Notes: a model not told the origin generated them from the sequence alone. 17,915 nucleotides of DNA from Desulfatitalea sp. (GCA_013041835.1 JABDRH010000519.1:1-17915); one strand, 5' to 3'; shown: positions 1 through 7,733, numbered from the stretch's first letter. A program made the numbers and translations.

Positions 1-87
1 GGTCAGGGTGCGTGTCACATGCGCCTGCTGCACCACCTGTGTAAAATCAAGAGGACGATACTTGCGTGCAAAAACCAGGTAGCTCAT
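1..87 (-). CDS. dnaX: DNA polymerase III subunit gamma/tau, N-terminal fragment
   Basis: The reverse strand from 87 to the window edge reads 29 codons with no stop. It begins MSYLVFARKYRP and continues into DFTQVV and HVTRTLT, which is the conserved N-terminus of DnaX, the clamp-loader ATPase subunit of the replicative polymerase (typically MSYxVLARKYRPxxFxxVVGQ). The residues normally GQEHV read QQAHV here. The start is supported by an AAGGA ribosome binding site about 8 bases upstream and by exact agreement with the family start. The Walker A and zinc motifs lie outside the window. It is transcribed away from everything else here. The identification is strong despite the short length, because this N-terminal signature is highly specific. 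Confidence 0.88.
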   Translation of the reverse strand, partial: MSYLVFARKYRPLDFTQVVQQAHVTRTLT

Positions 88-135
88 TGAAATCCTTGTA
101 CTCCCCAACATTTGGGTTCGGAGTGCATCAATGCC

Positions 136-164
136 TTTATAGCGCACATCATGCGGTGGTGCAA
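136..164 (-). promoter_or_regulatory. Candidate sigma-70 promoter of dnaX
   Basis: On the reverse strand a TTGCAC hexamer (159-164) is followed by a 17-base spacer and TATAAA (136-141). The -10 matches consensus at 5 of 6 positions and the -35 only at 3. Transcription would start near 129, giving a leader of about 40 bases before the dnaX start at 87. This is an inference from sequence only. Confidence 0.45.
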
Positions 165-181
165 TACAGGGCAGTGATCCC

Positions 182-417
182 AAGCGATTCTCGATGAATG
201 ACTGGATCGATCACATGCAGGGTGAATCAAAGAGCAAGCCGATGGTTGAGACAGTGGCTATGACCTCAAGGCGCCCTTACCATCGGCGGGTCAATAAGAT
301 AGTCTATATGACCGGCGCAACTGCATGACGGTCGAGGAGCAAAACAACATATCTTTGCTTCAGATCGAAGCTGATAACGGTCCGGAAAGCAATGGGCATT
401 TACAGGGTTTAGAATGA
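182..417 (+). pseudogene. Possible decayed transposase fragment
   Basis: No intact gene is present between 88 and 679. Two short open stretches in different forward frames adjoin here. Frame 2 is open from 182 to a stop at about 331. Frame 1 is open from 301 to a stop at 415-417 and includes QIEADNGPESNGH. The DNGPE-x-NG string resembles the second catalytic Asp region of DDE/rve-type transposases. The rest of the fragment matches nothing I recognise, and a chance resemblance is possible. If real, it is a frameshifted remnant without recognisable ends. Confidence 0.2.
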
Positions 418-505
418 CCGAATTAGGGTACTGCTCAGAGGGTTTAACGAACTGTGAACTTAAGGATTGGATCGATTATGGGCCATCTTTTTTTTACCCT
501 TCGCG

Positions 506-605
506 AAGGCCGGAGGACGTAAGATCCAAGGTTGCCAAGGGTTCACAGCAGCTTAGTTAGCTACGGTGTCACGCTTGGCGCCTTGGCTCTAAAGCCCTCC
601 GGCTT
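506..605. repeat. Nested imperfect inverted repeat in the intergenic region
   Basis: Two pairs of complementary arms are nested in the correct order. The outer pair is AAGGCCGGAGG (506-516) against CCTCCGGCTT (596-605), with one unpaired or mismatched base. The inner pair is CCAAGGTTGCCAAG (526-539) against CTTGGCGCCTTGG (574-586). About 34 bases separate the inner arms. A transcript of either strand could fold into a long two-segment hairpin. It lies just downstream of the oxidoreductase gene on that gene's strand, but no clear U-tract makes it a standard terminator. It could be a structured RNA, a mobile-element end or a recombination site; the conserved attC core sequences of integrons were not found. 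Confidence 0.45.
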
Positions 606-679
606 TTGCAGCATTGGGGTTTAGCATCTCCGACGTTAGTACATGATGCTATTGTTTCATGCCGGGAACGATATCTATT

Positions 680-1612
680 CTAATTGACAAGTATCAGGAC
701 CTTCCCATGCGTTTGTCCCATTTTTCCATGCGCGCTTGCAAGTTTGCTTAGCGGCAATCTTTCTGAAATAAAGGGTTTTACGCTTCCTTTATCTACTAGT
801 TCCGCTATTTGGGCCAAATGTTCAGCACTGGGTTGAACCGCCATTCTCACGACGTTCACTTCTAATTCCTTCGCGGCGTTTTCATCCGCCGGGTTTAATG
901 TCGATACAAGCGTCCCGCCTTTTTTGAGCAGATGTAACAACGCCGTCACATCATCTGAGCTGATAGGGGATAGATTCAATATCACATCAACTTTCTCTGT
1001 GACTTTTTTCTCTATTGCATCTTTCTTGTAATCAACGAATTCATCTATCCCCAATTCCTTGAGCTTTGCAAAGCTTTCCTCGGCATCACAACCTATGACG
1101 TAGGCACCTTTCCATTTCGCAAATTGAACGGCGAATGACCCTACACCACCACCAGCGCCTAGAATTATCAGCCGTTGGCCGGATTGAAGTTTTCCATGCT
1201 CGAAGAGCGCTTGCCAGGCCGTCGTCGCTCCAGCTGGAATTGCCGCGGCATCTTGCAGGTCTATCTTTTTGGGTGCAAGCGCCACATTGACCGCTTTGCC
1301 AATCGCATACTCCGCGGCGGCGCCGTTTTTGCTCATATCAAGAAAAGCGTACACTTCATCGCCGACGTTTAGTCCTTGAACGGATTCACCTTTTTTTTCA
1401 ATGACGCCGGAAACGTCCACGTTCGGAATAAATGGAAACTGCAACGGGAGCATATCCTTTAGCAACCCCATTCTTATCATTGCATCCGCCGGATTAAAGG
1501 AAGTGGCTGAAACTTTGATCAGCACTTCGTCCGAACCGACTTCCGGCATCGGCGCTTCCTCATGACAAAGAACATCCGGTTCACCGTATTGATGATATCT
1601 TACAGCCTTCAT
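680..1612 (-). CDS. Zinc-independent MDR-family NAD(P)H oxidoreductase (quinone reductase-like)
   Basis: The 310-residue protein is a medium-chain dehydrogenase/reductase of the quinone oxidoreductase type. It starts MKAVRYHQYGEPDVL, the usual GroES-like N-terminus. The catalytic-domain string SFNPADAMIRMG lies near residues 38-49 and PFIPNVDVSGV near 60-70. The nucleotide-binding motif GAGGGVG is at 152-158, followed by AVQFAKWKGA. Zinc-ligand cysteines of alcohol dehydrogenases are absent, so an NAD(P)H-dependent quinone or enone reduction is likely; the substrate is unknown. The start has a perfect AAGGAGGT ribosome binding site about 8 bases upstream. It lies 157 bases downstream of iorB on the same strand, with its own leader. 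Its DNA and protein are clearly richer in A/T and lysine than the iorAB genes, suggesting separate acquisition. Confidence 0.85.
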   Translation of the reverse strand: MKAVRYHQYGEPDVLCHEEAPMPEVGSDEVLIKVSATSFNPADAMIRMGLLKDMLPLQFPFIPNVDVSGVIEKKGESVQGLNVGDEVYAFLDMSKNGAAAEYAIGKAVNVALAPKKIDLQDAAAIPAGATTAWQALFEHGKLQSGQRLIILGAGGGVGSFAVQFAKWKGAYVIGCDAEESFAKLKELGIDEFVDYKKDAIEKKVTEKVDVILNLSPISSDDVTALLHLLKKGGTLVSTLNPADENAAKELEVNVVRMAVQPSAEHLAQIAELVDKGSVKPFISERLPLSKLASAHGKMGQTHGKVLILVN

Positions 1613-1769
1613 AGAAAATGTACCTCCTTGAATGGATAAATTGATTGCCGCTCTAATGTTTCCTGCACTGGAGACGTTTGAACCGAAAACAAAGCGAGAA
1701 AATGACTTGGGAGCATCGCCTATTCGCTTTCAAAAAACAAGCGTATATCTTTTTTCTTATTGCATTTTC

Positions 1770-2399
1770 CTATCCCGCCGACCGGATCATGGCGACGCCG
1801 GCGTCAAAAGCCTGAAGGTTCATTTCGATTTTACCGGCGGCCATTTTGCGGCCGATGACGTTTTCGAAATGGTCGCGCGACAGGGGCAATGCCCCGGTGG
1901 CGGCCAGCGCCCCCACGGAGATGACGTTGGCCAGGATGGGATTGCCCAGTTTCATGGCCATGTCGGTGGCCTGGATGAACCAGGCGGCGCCGGACAGTTC
2001 ACGGACCCAGCGGCGCAGGTCCGCCATGTCGGGATAGTCCAAGTCTCCGCGGATGACGCCTACCGGTTGGACGGGACGGGTGTTGCAGATCACCCGGACA
2101 TGAGGATTGCCGTAATCTTTGAGCACGCGCAGGGCTTCGCTGGGCTCCAGGGCCACGACCATATGGGCCGATCCAAAGGGGATCTGGGGGGAATAGACGC
2201 CTTTGGCGGTGATTCTCAGGTGGCTCATCACCGAACCGCCGCGCTGGGAGGCGCCGAAAGTTTCGCCGATAATGACATCGTATCCGAGCTGTGACATCAT
2301 ATCGCCCACCATGCGGGAGGCCAGCACGTTGCCTTGTCCGCCCACGCCGGTAATGATCAGGTTGTACGGGTTATGCTGCAGCGGGTTTGCCGGGTTCAT
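1770..2399 (-). CDS. iorB: Indolepyruvate:ferredoxin oxidoreductase beta subunit
   Basis: The 209-residue protein is the gamma-domain type subunit (pyruvate ferredoxin/flavodoxin oxidoreductase family) that pairs with IorA to oxidise aryl-pyruvates to aryl-acetyl-CoA with ferredoxin as acceptor. The signature NLIITGVGGQGNVLASR is at about residues 13-29 and the ETFGASQRGGSVMSHLRI region at about 46-63. Length is normal for IorB (about 190-210). The ATG at 2399 lies 3 bases after the iorA stop, with AAAGG about 9 bases upstream inside iorA, so translation is probably coupled. The protein acts in the cytoplasm in amino-acid catabolism. No oddity is seen. Confidence 0.92.
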   Translation of the reverse strand: MNPANPLQHNPYNLIITGVGGQGNVLASRMVGDMMSQLGYDVIIGETFGASQRGGSVMSHLRITAKGVYSPQIPFGSAHMVVALEPSEALRVLKDYGNPHVRVICNTRPVQPVGVIRGDLDYPDMADLRRWVRELSGAAWFIQATDMAMKLGNPILANVISVGALAATGALPLSRDHFENVIGRKMAAGKIEMNLQAFDAGVAMIRSAG

Positions 2400-2402
2400 G
2401 CG

Positions 2403-4346
2403 TCAGGACCTTTGCTTTCTCTCAATGGCGCCCGAAGGGCAGATGTCGGCACAAACACCGCATCCGGCGCAAATCACCTCATCGATGCGGGCCGTGCCCT
2501 TTTGCGGGTCGTAACCCAGGCCGGGGCACCTGAAAATGCGGGTGCAAAACCGGTTGCAGCCGCAGTCGTCCGCCCGGCAGATCTGCGGATCAACGGCCAT
2601 GTCGTAGCGTTTTTTTCCTTTTTTTTCAGGGCTCAGGGCGCAAATCTGACGAAGCACCAGCACGTTGACCCCTTGGGGATCGTCGAGCATCTCCAACAAG
2701 GTGTTTTGGGTGACCGGCAAGTCAAAGGGATCGCAGACCCGGACCTTGGCGCCCATGGCCCGGCACAGGTCGGGGATTTCGACGGTGGGGACCGTTTCGC
2801 CCAAGGCGTTGACCGCCAGGCCCGGATGGGCTTGAAACCCTGTCATGGCGGTGCCGCTGTTGTCCAAAACCACCAAAGTGACATTGGCGTCATTGTGGAT
2901 GGCGTTGACCAAGGCCGGCATGACGGCATGGTAAAAGGTGGAGTCGCCGCATACGGCGATAACGGGCTGGTCAAAGCCGAAGGGAGAAAGCTTGCCGAAC
3001 CCGCTGGCCATGCCGAGTCCCGATCCCATGGCGTGCAGGGTCTTGAGGCTTTCGAAGCCGCAAGGCAGTGCGGCCAGGGAGTAGCAGCCGATATCCCCGC
3101 TGACAAAACCCCGGCGGTTGTCCATGGCCAGGGCGTTGTGGATGCCCCAGAAGGAGGCGCGGTGAGGGCACCCCGGACAGAAGGTGAGTTCGCGTGGCGG
3201 TGCGCCCTTGGCAAAGATCGCTTCGGCCCGCCGGCGGTAGGCGTCATCCCGGCCCATCGGGGCAATGTCCAGAATCCGGCTCAGGGCGGCCATCACCAAG
3301 TCCGGGTTCAGTTCACCGGTGGAAGGCAGAGCGCCGTCGTTTTTACCGAAGAATTGTTTGATGCCGATCCGGGCGGCTGCGCGCGCGGCAAAGGCCTGGA
3401 GGTTCTCTTCCAGGAAGGGCAGCACTTCTTCCACGACCAGGATGCGCCGGCAGAGCGCCAGATGGCGCTGCAGCAGTTGGATCGGCAGGGGCCAGGTGGT
3501 GCCCAGCTTCAGCAAGCCCACCCGTTGTTCCAGGCCCAGTATCTCAATGGCCTCCCGGCAGTACAACTGGCAGGCCGAGGCGGTGATCACCAGCAGTTCG
3601 GGCCGTTCGGGGCCGTCATATCGGTTAAACGGACTGGTTTCGAACAAGGCCGCGGCGCGGGCCATTTTTTCCTGCTGCCGGCGGTGGATGATGGTGACCG
3701 GGCCGGGCAGGTTGATCATGGGGCCGGTGTCCGGGTCCAGCATGGCGCCGTTGAAATTGAAATCCGCCGTGGGGCGATCTTCGGGCAGTTGACCGAAGGT
3801 TACATTGCCGCTGGCGTGGGAAAGGCGCGTGACGCTGCGCACCATGACGATGCTGCCGAGCCTTTCGGACAGGTCGAAGGCCCAGCGGGTCATATCCTTG
3901 GCTTCCTGAAAATCGCCGGGTTCCAGCAGGGGAAACTCCATCATTTTGGCATAGGGGCGCGATTCGCCTTCATTGGTGCTGGAAAGACCGCCGGGATCTT
4001 CACAGGAGATCAGCACCAGGCCGCCGCGAATGCCCCGCAAGGCCACGTGCAACAAAAAATCGGCGGCCACGTTCATGCCCACCTGTTTCATGACGGCCAC
4101 GGCGCGCAGTCCGGCAAAAGAGGCGGCGGCAGCCACCTCCAGGGCCACTTTCTCGTTCACCGACCATTCGGTGTACATGTGCCGGCGGGCCGCCACCTGG
4201 GACAGGACTTCGATGATCTCCGAGGAAGGGGTGCCGGGATAGGCGGCCGCCACCTGAACGCCCGCTTCGAGAATACCGCGCGAGATGGCTTCGTTGCCCA
4301 TGACCAGGTGGCGCTGTCCGGGCGTGTTTTCCATTAGTATCGACAT
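2403..4346 (-). CDS. iorA: Indolepyruvate:ferredoxin oxidoreductase alpha subunit (TPP enzyme with ferredoxin tail)
   Basis: About 647 residues. The N-terminus carries GNEAISRGILEAG and AAAYPGTPSSEI, the pyrimidine-binding domain of this TPP family, with the activating Glu in YTEWSVNEK near residue 60. CPGCPHR is near 390. The TPP pyrophosphate site CGDSTFYHA is near 466 and LDNSGTAMTGFQ near 495. The C-terminus is a two-cluster ferredoxin domain: C626, C629, C632 and C636 form a standard CxxCxxCxxxC, while the first cluster (C595, C597, C601, C607) has unusual CxC spacing. The start at 4346 was chosen because GGGGAAG lies about 7 bases upstream. The ATG at 4334 overlaps the upstream stop (TAATG) and is the main alternative, but has no ribosome binding site. 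The enzyme ferments or oxidises Trp-, Phe- and Tyr-derived 2-oxoacids. Confidence 0.92.
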   Translation of the reverse strand: MSILMENTPGQRHLVMGNEAISRGILEAGVQVAAAYPGTPSSEIIEVLSQVAARRHMYTEWSVNEKVALEVAAAASFAGLRAVAVMKQVGMNVAADFLLHVALRGIRGGLVLISCEDPGGLSSTNEGESRPYAKMMEFPLLEPGDFQEAKDMTRWAFDLSERLGSIVMVRSVTRLSHASGNVTFGQLPEDRPTADFNFNGAMLDPDTGPMINLPGPVTIIHRRQQEKMARAAALFETSPFNRYDGPERPELLVITASACQLYCREAIEILGLEQRVGLLKLGTTWPLPIQLLQRHLALCRRILVVEEVLPFLEENLQAFAARAAARIGIKQFFGKNDGALPSTGELNPDLVMAALSRILDIAPMGRDDAYRRRAEAIFAKGAPPRELTFCPGCPHRASFWGIHNALAMDNRRGFVSGDIGCYSLAALPCGFESLKTLHAMGSGLGMASGFGKLSPFGFDQPVIAVCGDSTFYHAVMPALVNAIHNDANVTLVVLDNSGTAMTGFQAHPGLAVNALGETVPTVEIPDLCRAMGAKVRVCDPFDLPVTQNTLLEMLDDPQGVNVLVLRQICALSPEKKGKKRYDMAVDPQICRADDCGCNRFCTRIFRCPGLGYDPQKGTARIDEVICAGCGVCADICPSGAIERKQRS

Positions 4347-5476
4347 GCGCATTCTTCCCCGTCGCCGATAAGGGCGTCCACGGTTTTCGCATCGAGCCGC
4401 AGTGCCGCCCGGCACGTGTCCGGTGCGCTGTTCAGCAGGCCGTCGGCCCGGGCCTGTTGCAGGGCCCTTCTTTTTTTGCCCCGGGCCGCTCCGAGCAGGT
4501 GGTCCAACTGGCCGGACGGATAGGATTCGGTTTCAAGCCATCCATCGCGCGCGGCTTCATCCACAAGGGCACGGCCGGTCTCGGAGCGCACGATCAGGGT
4601 GTTCCATGCGGGCCGGCCCTCCAGTTCGCCGACGGACAAATCGGCCCATTCGGCGGTCATATCCGGGCAGATGCGGCAACCGCCGGGAATCAGAGGGCGG
4701 ATTTGATCCAAAGGGATTTCGCTGTCTCCGGTGTCGGTCCGGATGATCAGAACCTCGGCCGGCGGCGGCGGGATGGTCATTTTGCGAATTCGGCGGGTAT
4801 CCATGCGCTGGTCCAAAAAAGCGATGAGGTGGCGTGTATCCAGGGCCCAGGTGCAGAAAAGGCCGATGACCAGGCCGGCAGGGTCTTGAAAATCATCCTG
4901 CTGCAACGGGTTGGCCCGCATCTGAGCAATGGCGGTCGCCTGGCAGGGGGTGGCCACCACGCCGATGTGACGCCGGCCTGCTTCGATGGCCGCATTCAGG
5001 CCCGATAAAGTGGGCGCGGCGGTGTATTTGGATGAGGCGCAGGCGGCCACGCCATCGGGGTGGGTAACCCGTACGGGATGGGGAACCAATCCTTTTGTGC
5101 CCGTCAGCACGGCGCTTTCAATGCGCCCGGATGCCAAGGCCAGGGTCATCAGGGCTGTAACCGTACCGCCGGACTGACACGTTTGGCCGGCCAAACGTCG
5201 GCCGGACCGTGAGGCGACAATGCGCTGATAACCACCGGCAGGCGAGGCCGGATAGGAGGGTTGACCGCTCTGACGGGCCAGTTCGTCCAGATCCACTTCG
5301 GCCTTGGGGCAGTAGGCATGGCAGCGGCCCGTTTCCCGATCACACGGAAAAAGCCTGGCGGTTTTGCCTTTATACGTTTTGAAATGAGGGCACAGCGCCA
5401 CGCAGCCGCCGCAACCAATACACAGGCCGCGCTGCTGCACATCCTCGAAAAGCGTCTGGGGACCGTAGATCCGCAT
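4334..5476 (-). CDS. Coenzyme F420 hydrogenase/dehydrogenase beta-subunit (FrhB/FdhB) family protein
   Basis: The 380-residue protein has an N-terminal iron-sulfur motif CIGCGGCVALCP (C19, C22, C25, C29) with further cysteines in RCHAYCP near 51-56. These precede the FrhB/FdhB domains: TCQSGGTVTALM near 99-110, VVATPCQATAI near 173-183, GLVIGLFC near 201-208, and GGCRICPDMTAEWADLSVG near 265-283. Family members are FAD and iron-sulfur electron-transfer proteins. In non-methanogens the F420 name need not imply F420 use. It is the first gene of the operon, and its stop touches the iorA start region, so it is probably co-expressed. I infer that it accepts or routes electrons from the IorAB reaction. 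An AAGG ribosome binding site lies about 8-10 bases before the ATG. Confidence 0.85.
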   Translation of the reverse strand: MRIYGPQTLFEDVQQRGLCIGCGGCVALCPHFKTYKGKTARLFPCDRETGRCHAYCPKAEVDLDELARQSGQPSYPASPAGGYQRIVASRSGRRLAGQTCQSGGTVTALMTLALASGRIESAVLTGTKGLVPHPVRVTHPDGVAACASSKYTAAPTLSGLNAAIEAGRRHIGVVATPCQATAIAQMRANPLQQDDFQDPAGLVIGLFCTWALDTRHLIAFLDQRMDTRRIRKMTIPPPPAEVLIIRTDTGDSEIPLDQIRPLIPGGCRICPDMTAEWADLSVGELEGRPAWNTLIVRSETGRALVDEAARDGWLETESYPSGQLDHLLGAARGKKRRALQQARADGLLNSAPDTCRAALRLDAKTVDALIGDGEECACRY

Positions 5477-5581
5477 TCAGATAACCTTTTCCGTTTTCAA
5501 TGACGGCCGGATTCCGGGTATTCATGGAACTGCGGTGTGCACCGGCCCCGCAGTGTTGTCCGACGGCTCGACAAAGCCGCA

Positions 5582-5611
5582 AATTTAGCTTTCCAATCCA
5601 TGTCCTGTCAA
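5582..5611 (-). promoter_or_regulatory. Sigma-70-like promoter of the frhB-iorA-iorB operon
   Basis: On the reverse strand a perfect TTGACA (5606-5611) is followed by an 18-base spacer and TAAATT (5582-5587, 4 of 6 consensus). It lies about 105 bases upstream of the FrhB-like start and downstream of manA, so the operon is likely independent of manA transcription. The leader of about 100 bases holds no riboswitch or attenuator that I recognise. Confidence 0.55.
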
Positions 5612-5688
5612 AGAAAAAATGCCGCATCAAGGGGCAAGGGTTCAGGTAAACGGGTTGATACCGGCGTCTTTCTTCAGGTTGTTTCCAT

Positions 5689-5709
5689 CCGGGCGTTTAT
5701 GACGCCCGG
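5689..5709 (-). terminator. Perfect stem-loop around the manA stop codon
   Basis: CCGGGCGT (5689-5696) is the exact reverse complement of ACGCCCGG (5702-5709), with a 5-base loop. On the reverse strand the loop reads CATAA, so the manA stop codon TAA (5699-5697) sits inside the loop. An 8-bp GC-rich stem is typical of an intrinsic terminator, but the downstream sequence (ATGGAAACAACC) has no U-tract. It may instead act as an mRNA 3' stabiliser or a Rho-linked site. Confidence 0.45.
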
Positions 5710-6923
5710 CGGCGCGTTTTCATATTGACGCCGGCTTTGTACAGGGTCGCCGAGCCGTGGATTTCGTAGCGGTTGAGCGTGGGCGTGATGTAGATGGATT
5801 CACCTTTACGGATAACGATTTGCTGACGCCCTTGCCAATGCAGCGTGGCATGCCCGTTGGTACACAGCAGGATTTCAGGGCCAATGGCCGTGCGCTCGGC
5901 AATATGGGGACGGTCGAACGTGGGATGCAGGACGCAAAGACGGAACTCTTCGGCCTGCGTGATGTAAATCTTTTCGGTGTCGCTAACCGGTTGGGCTGAC
6001 AGCACGGCCGCACGCTGAGGGTTAAAATCGAGAACGCGCAGCAATTCGCCGGCATCCATGTGCTTGGGGGTAAGACCGCCGCGGAGCACGTTGTCCGAGT
6101 TGGCCATCACTTCGATGGCCACGCCGTCGAGATAGGCGTGCAGTCGCCCGGCCGGCAGGAAAAGCGCCTCGCCTGGCGAAAGGCGAATAAAGTTGAGCAG
6201 CAAAGGCGCCAGGATGCCCACATCGCCGGGATAGGCATTGCTCAAGCGCAGGAGCCACCGATAGGCGGCATCACCGGCAGGCCGGGACGCAACGCGATTG
6301 ACGATATGGGCCAATAGATCCCGGCAAGGCTGCGGGGGCATTTGCATCAACGCGCCGAAAAAGGCCTGGATCGCCTCGCCGGCCTCTCGGTGGTGCAGCC
6401 GATCCAGGTGATCCTTTTGAGATGCGGGCCATACCGGTGCCAGCAGCTCCAACATGGCTTTCGGGGAGCGAAAGCCGCAAAGAGCATCGAAGGGCGTCAG
6501 GGCGCAGACGCATTCGGGCTTGTGCTGATCGTCACGGTAGTTGCGGTCAGGGGCGTTAAGGGAGATACCAGCGGCATTTTCCCGCGCAAACCCTTCCCGC
6601 GCAGCCGCCTGGCTGGGATGGGCCTGGATGGAAAGAGGCCGGGCCACGGCCAGGACCTTGAATAGAAAGGGCAGCCGGGACCCGAAACGGTCGCGCACGG
6701 GAGCGCCGATAAAGGCGGTCGGGTCCTGCCGGATCAGGGCATCCAGACGATGCGTGCCGTCTTGAAGGAATACGTCGGAAGGCGCCTTGGGATGGGCGCC
6801 CATCCAGAGTTCCGCCTGGGGGTGGTCCGATGGAGCCGGCCGGCCAAGCAAATCGGCTATGGCGGTGCGCGACCCCCAGGCGTAGGGTTGTATCGGGTTT
6901 TGCATTTTCAATATCGCTTGCAT
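5697..6923 (-). CDS. manA: Mannose-6-phosphate isomerase, class I
   Basis: About 408 residues; type I phosphomannose isomerase interconverts fructose-6-phosphate and mannose-6-phosphate using Zn2+. The N-terminus MQNPIQPYAWGS matches the family start. Metal ligands are visible in LSIQAHPSQAAA (Q100, H102) and DQHKPECVCALTPFDALCG (E137). A third ligand His lies in LFLPAGRLHAYLDG, with the catalytic region EVMANSDNVLRGGLTPKH following. The start at 6923 was chosen because AGGA lies about 9 bases upstream; the frame stays open to 7070, but that 49-codon extension lacks family resemblance. The next in-frame ATG (6905) is an alternative. It is divergent from queE and supplies mannose-6-P for glycan or solute synthesis. 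Confidence 0.92.
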   Translation of the reverse strand: MQAILKMQNPIQPYAWGSRTAIADLLGRPAPSDHPQAELWMGAHPKAPSDVFLQDGTHRLDALIRQDPTAFIGAPVRDRFGSRLPFLFKVLAVARPLSIQAHPSQAAAREGFARENAAGISLNAPDRNYRDDQHKPECVCALTPFDALCGFRSPKAMLELLAPVWPASQKDHLDRLHHREAGEAIQAFFGALMQMPPQPCRDLLAHIVNRVASRPAGDAAYRWLLRLSNAYPGDVGILAPLLLNFIRLSPGEALFLPAGRLHAYLDGVAIEVMANSDNVLRGGLTPKHMDAGELLRVLDFNPQRAAVLSAQPVSDTEKIYITQAEEFRLCVLHPTFDRPHIAERTAIGPEILLCTNGHATLHWQGRQQIVIRKGESIYITPTLNRYEIHGSATLYKAGVNMKTRRRAS

Positions 6924-7007
6924 ATTGCACGATCCTGCCAGTTGATCGACCGTGTGCCGATACGGACACCGGTATGGGTCGAATACGAAGGTAATCGTTG
7001 ATGCCGG

Positions 7008-7036
7008 TTTACCCGCTTCGGGGACCATGGTATAGA
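7008..7036 (+). promoter_or_regulatory. Weak candidate promoter for the queE-queC cluster
   Basis: TTTACC (7008-7013), a 17-base spacer, then TATAGA (7031-7036); each hexamer matches consensus at 4 of 6 positions. It lies in the space between divergent manA and queE and would give a leader of about 45 bases. No preQ1 riboswitch-like structure was recognised in it. Confidence 0.3.
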
Positions 7037-7088
7037 GAGGGAATTCGGCAATCATCCATCCGTTATCCAACTAAAGGTAATGCCCCCG

Positions 7089-7733
7089 ATGCCCATAATG
7101 GTCAACGAAATTTTTTACAGCATTCAAGGCGAGTCGATCATGAGCGGTCTGCCTTATGTCTTCGTGCGCCTGAGTGGGTGCAATCTGCAATGCCGCTATT
7201 GTGATACCCGTCATGCCTGGGACGAGGGAACGCCGTGGGAGATTGCGCAGATCCTGACGCACATTGCCCGATATCAATGCCTTCGGGTCCTGGTGACCGG
7301 CGGCGAGCCGCTGCTGCAGGAACAAACGCTGGAGTTGATCCGCCGTTTATTAGCGAAAGACTACGACGTCAGCCTGGAGACCAACGGCAGCAAGGACATC
7401 TCCCGAGTGGCGGTGCGCTGCCAGCGGATAATGGATTTCAAATGCCCTTCCAGCGGCATGCAGGCACATAATCGCATGACCAATCTGTCTCACTTGATGC
7501 CCTGGGACCAGGTGAAGTTCGTCATTGCGGACCGGGAGGATTTCGATTTCGCCTGCGGGCTGCTGCCAACGGTATCCCAACGGCTCGGGCCGGGACAGAT
7601 TCTTTTCTCACCGGCTCACCCAGCCCTTCCGGCCACACAATTGGCAAACTGGATGCTGGATGCGCATGTGGAGGCCCGCCTGCAGATTCAACTGCACAAA
7701 TACCTGTGGCCGAACCAGGAGCGCGGCGTATGA
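7089..7733 (+). CDS. queE: 7-carboxy-7-deazaguanine synthase (radical SAM)
   Basis: About 214 residues. QueE converts 6-carboxy-tetrahydropterin to 7-carboxy-7-deazaguanine in queuosine biosynthesis. The N-terminus [11 protein letters not shown] is the family substrate-site signature. The radical SAM cluster is CNLQCRYC (C31, C35, C38; CxxxCxxC), followed by DTRHAW. The SAM-binding TGGEP is in [12 protein letters not shown], and SLETNGS and MDFKCPSSG follow. Of three clustered ATGs (7080, 7089, 7098), 7089 gives the best spacing, about 11 bases, to AAAGG at 7074-7078; 7080 is too close. The gene ends in an ATGA overlap with queC. Size fits the shorter QueE class. Confidence 0.93.
   Translation: MPIMVNEIFYSIQGESIMSGLPYVFVRLSGCNLQCRYCDTRHAWDEGTPWEIAQILTHIARYQCLRVLVTGGEPLLQEQTLELIRRLLAKDYDVSLETNGSKDISRVAVRCQRIMDFKCPSSGMQAHNRMTNLSHLMPWDQVKFVIADREDFDFACGLLPTVSQRLGPGQILFSPAHPALPATQLANWMLDAHVEARLQIQLHKYLWPNQERGV

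Noticed and set aside
88..200. Possible SRP RNA or tRNA upstream of dnaX
   Set aside because: Small stable RNAs are sometimes found there, but no SRP core (GGTCAGG...GGAAGCAG type) or tRNA cloverleaf is visible.
600..645. Integron attC site near GTTAG at 635
   Set aside because: Only one partial core-like string is present; the paired R'' and R' cores and an integrase are missing.
1721..1755. Hairpin CGCTT/AAGCG followed by T-rich sequence on the forward strand
   Set aside because: The stem is only five base pairs and no forward gene precedes it; too weak for a terminator call.
1632..2294. 220-codon forward open frame opposite iorB
   Set aside because: Most of it is antisense to iorB and shows no recognised domain; iorB has all family motifs.
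2334..4337. 667-codon open frame on the forward strand
   Set aside because: It is antisense to iorA along its length. The translation is Gly/Gln/His-rich with no family motif, as expected of a shadow frame in GC-rich DNA.
6924..7070. 49-codon in-frame extension of manA
   Set aside because: Family proteins begin just before NPIQPYAWGS, and a good ribosome binding site precedes the ATG at 6923. The extension shares no similarity with known isomerases.
6990..7088. preQ1 riboswitch before queE
   Set aside because: No H-type pseudoknot pattern with an A-rich tail at the ribosome binding site could be made out in the short leader.
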